From assembly GCF_001428525.1 (NCBI RefSeq), contig NZ_LMHW01000016.1, positions 186,001 through 250,000 on the forward strand: a stretch of DNA of 64,000 nucleotides, in the 5' to 3' direction. The position numbers and the translations under genes were made by a program. Within the stretch, counting starts at the first letter, position 1; each line of letters opens with the position of its first letter. The notes under the pieces are model-generated. The model saw only the letters and a list, made by a program, of their open reading frames with translations, did no database searches and was not told the DNA's origin. Positions 63,045-64,000 of this stretch are shown piece after piece. Origin of the DNA: Flavobacterium sp. Root186. GTDB taxonomy: Bacteria > Bacteroidota > Bacteroidia > Flavobacteriales > Flavobacteriaceae.

Positions 63045-64000
63045 ATGCGCCTCAACAAGCTGTTAATTTCAAAAAACCAGTCAATAGGATTTTCTTCCGT
63101 TCCGAGAACTATCGGAACCATTTGGAGCGCGGCATTGTTGTTCTTTTCGTTTTTAATTCTTCCGGAAAATTCGTTTTCGCAAGTAAAACAAGACAGTGTA
63201 AAAAGACCTAAAATTGGTTTGGTTTTAAGCGGCGGCGGCGCCAAAGGTTTTGCGCATATTGGCGTTTTAAAAGTTTTGGAAGAGGCCGGAATCAAAATTG
63301 ATTATATTGGGGGAACCAGTATGGGTTCTGTAATTGGTGGACTCTATGCTTCTGGCTACAACGCTGCACAGATTGATTCGATTTTCAAAAGAACCAATTT
63401 CGACGAATTAATAAACGATTATATACCGCGTTCCTCAAAAAACTTTTATGGTAAAAAAAATGATGAATTATATGCGATCGTTTTACCATTTAGTAATTTC
63501 AGAGTAGGCATTCCCGAAGCACTTTCAAAAGGAATGTACAATTATAATTTGTTGAGCAGTTTAACGAGAAACGTTCGTCATGTTCGTGATTTCAATAAAT
63601 TACCAACTCCGTTTTTATGTATTGGAACCAATATTGAAACCGGTGAAGAAGTTTTACTTAATAAAGGAAATCTGGTTCAGGCCATGATGGCGAGTGCCGC
63701 TTTTCCTTCCCTGTTTACTCCGGTTGAAATCGACGGAAATTTATTAGTCGATGGCGGTGTTGTAAACAATTACCCAATTAAAGAAGTTCGTAATCTTGGT
63801 GCCGATATTATTATTGGTGTTGATGTACAGGATGATTTAATGAAACGAAAAAACCTGAAAAATGCTACTCGAATTTTGGTTCAGATAACCAATCTGCAAT
63901 CCATAGATAAAATGAAAAACAAAATAAAGGATACCGATGTTTATATCAAACCGGATATTCGTGATTTTGGTGTAATTTCATTTGACAGAGGAGAAGAAAT
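63045..64000 (+). CDS. Patatin-like phospholipase (3' end outside window)
   Basis: 318 codons are visible from the ATG at 63045 (MRLNKLLISKNQSIG). A long signal sequence ends in ILPENSFSQ. The patatin catalytic set is complete: oxyanion loop SGGGAKGFAHIG, nucleophile GGTSMGSVIGG and the DGG of LVDGGVVNNYP. It hydrolyses acyl esters of lipids, here probably in the periplasm or outer membrane. In Bacteroidota such proteins usually continue with a BamA-like barrel, which would lie beyond the window; this part is inference. Confidence 0.9.
   Translation, partial: MRLNKLLISKNQSIGFSSVPRTIGTIWSAALLFFSFLILPENSFSQVKQDSVKRPKIGLVLSGGGAKGFAHIGVLKVLEEAGIKIDYIGGTSMGSVIGGLYASGYNAAQIDSIFKRTNFDELINDYIPRSSKNFYGKKNDELYAIVLPFSNFRVGIPEALSKGMYNYNLLSSLTRNVRHVRDFNKLPTPFLCIGTNIETGEEVLLNKGNLVQAMMASAAFPSLFTPVEIDGNLLVDGGVVNNYPIKEVRNLGADIIIGVDVQDDLMKRKNLKNATRILVQITNLQSIDKMKNKIKDTDVYIKPDIRDFGVISFDRGEE

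Overview
This is a 64-kb stretch of an AT-rich chromosome from a member of the Bacteroidota, very probably a Flavobacterium or close relative. Four things in the sequence point there. Secreted proteins carry type IX secretion (T9SS) C-terminal sorting domains, and a PorZ-like protein is present. The promoters that can be read have the Bacteroidota form TTG-N18..21-TAnnTTTG. The bat aerotolerance cluster has the Bacteroidota layout, and the succinate dehydrogenase is the three-gene sdhC-sdhA-sdhB type. I see no rRNA, tRNA, CRISPR array, integrase, transposase or prophage; the content is mostly core chromosome.

Layout. 1-4.6 kb: end of an unrecognised secreted-protein gene and the sdhCAB operon (minus). 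4.9-6.3 kb: HMG-CoA synthase of the mevalonate pathway (plus), followed by a 386-bp island made almost entirely of palindromic repeats. 6.7-9.1 kb: four small, poorly known genes on the minus strand: a GNAT acetyltransferase, a protein with two UBA/TS-N-like helical repeats, a membrane protein, and a protein resembling an ABC ATPase without its catalytic motifs. 9.3-11.5 kb: two genes likely to act on proline peptides. 11.6-16.3 kb: ferritin, a small unknown and a 1164-residue T9SS cargo protein. 16.5-26.3 kb: an alpha/beta hydrolase, AddB- and AddA-like recombination nucleases, an OmpA/TSP3 protein and 2-amino-3-ketobutyrate CoA ligase. 26.4-32.3 kb: the ileS-dksA-like-lspA neighbourhood, interrupted by a small basic protein and by a pair of Roadblock/LC7-like proteins on the opposite strand. 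32.5-41 kb: two envelope proteins, recO, porZ and gdhA. 41.4-47.4 kb: an envelope protein, a cystathionine gamma-synthase/lyase, a DUF3298-like lipoprotein, an AlbA/Schlafen-type protein, an SDR and an aldo/keto reductase. 47.4-57.1 kb: a complete moxR-DUF58-batA/B/C/D/E type cluster. 57.1-64 kb: a vWA lipoprotein, 5-formyl-THF cyclo-ligase, a succinylglutamate desuccinylase-like protein, uvrC, a small secreted protein and the start of a patatin-like phospholipase.

The bat cluster is the clearest multi-gene system. A MoxR AAA+ ATPase and a DUF58 protein precede two membrane-anchored vWA proteins (BatA, BatB), two BatD-type membrane proteins and two TPR proteins (BatC, BatE). A vWA lipoprotein lies convergent to it.

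The least explained content is intergenic. Several families of dispersed palindromic repeats sit in the gaps, including inside the sdh and bat gene strings. One family has a constant layout: GGCTAAAGCC, 21 nt, a 9-bp hairpin with an AA loop, then C(A/T)ATT. Its stem sequence changes from copy to copy while pairing is kept. A second family is built from paired TTCCAAATTCCAA/TTGGAATTTGGAA arms, one copy of which carries a change matched in both arms. No new enzymatic system is proven here. The best leads are the repeat families, the Roadblock pair, the degenerate ABC-like protein and the tandem UBA-like protein.
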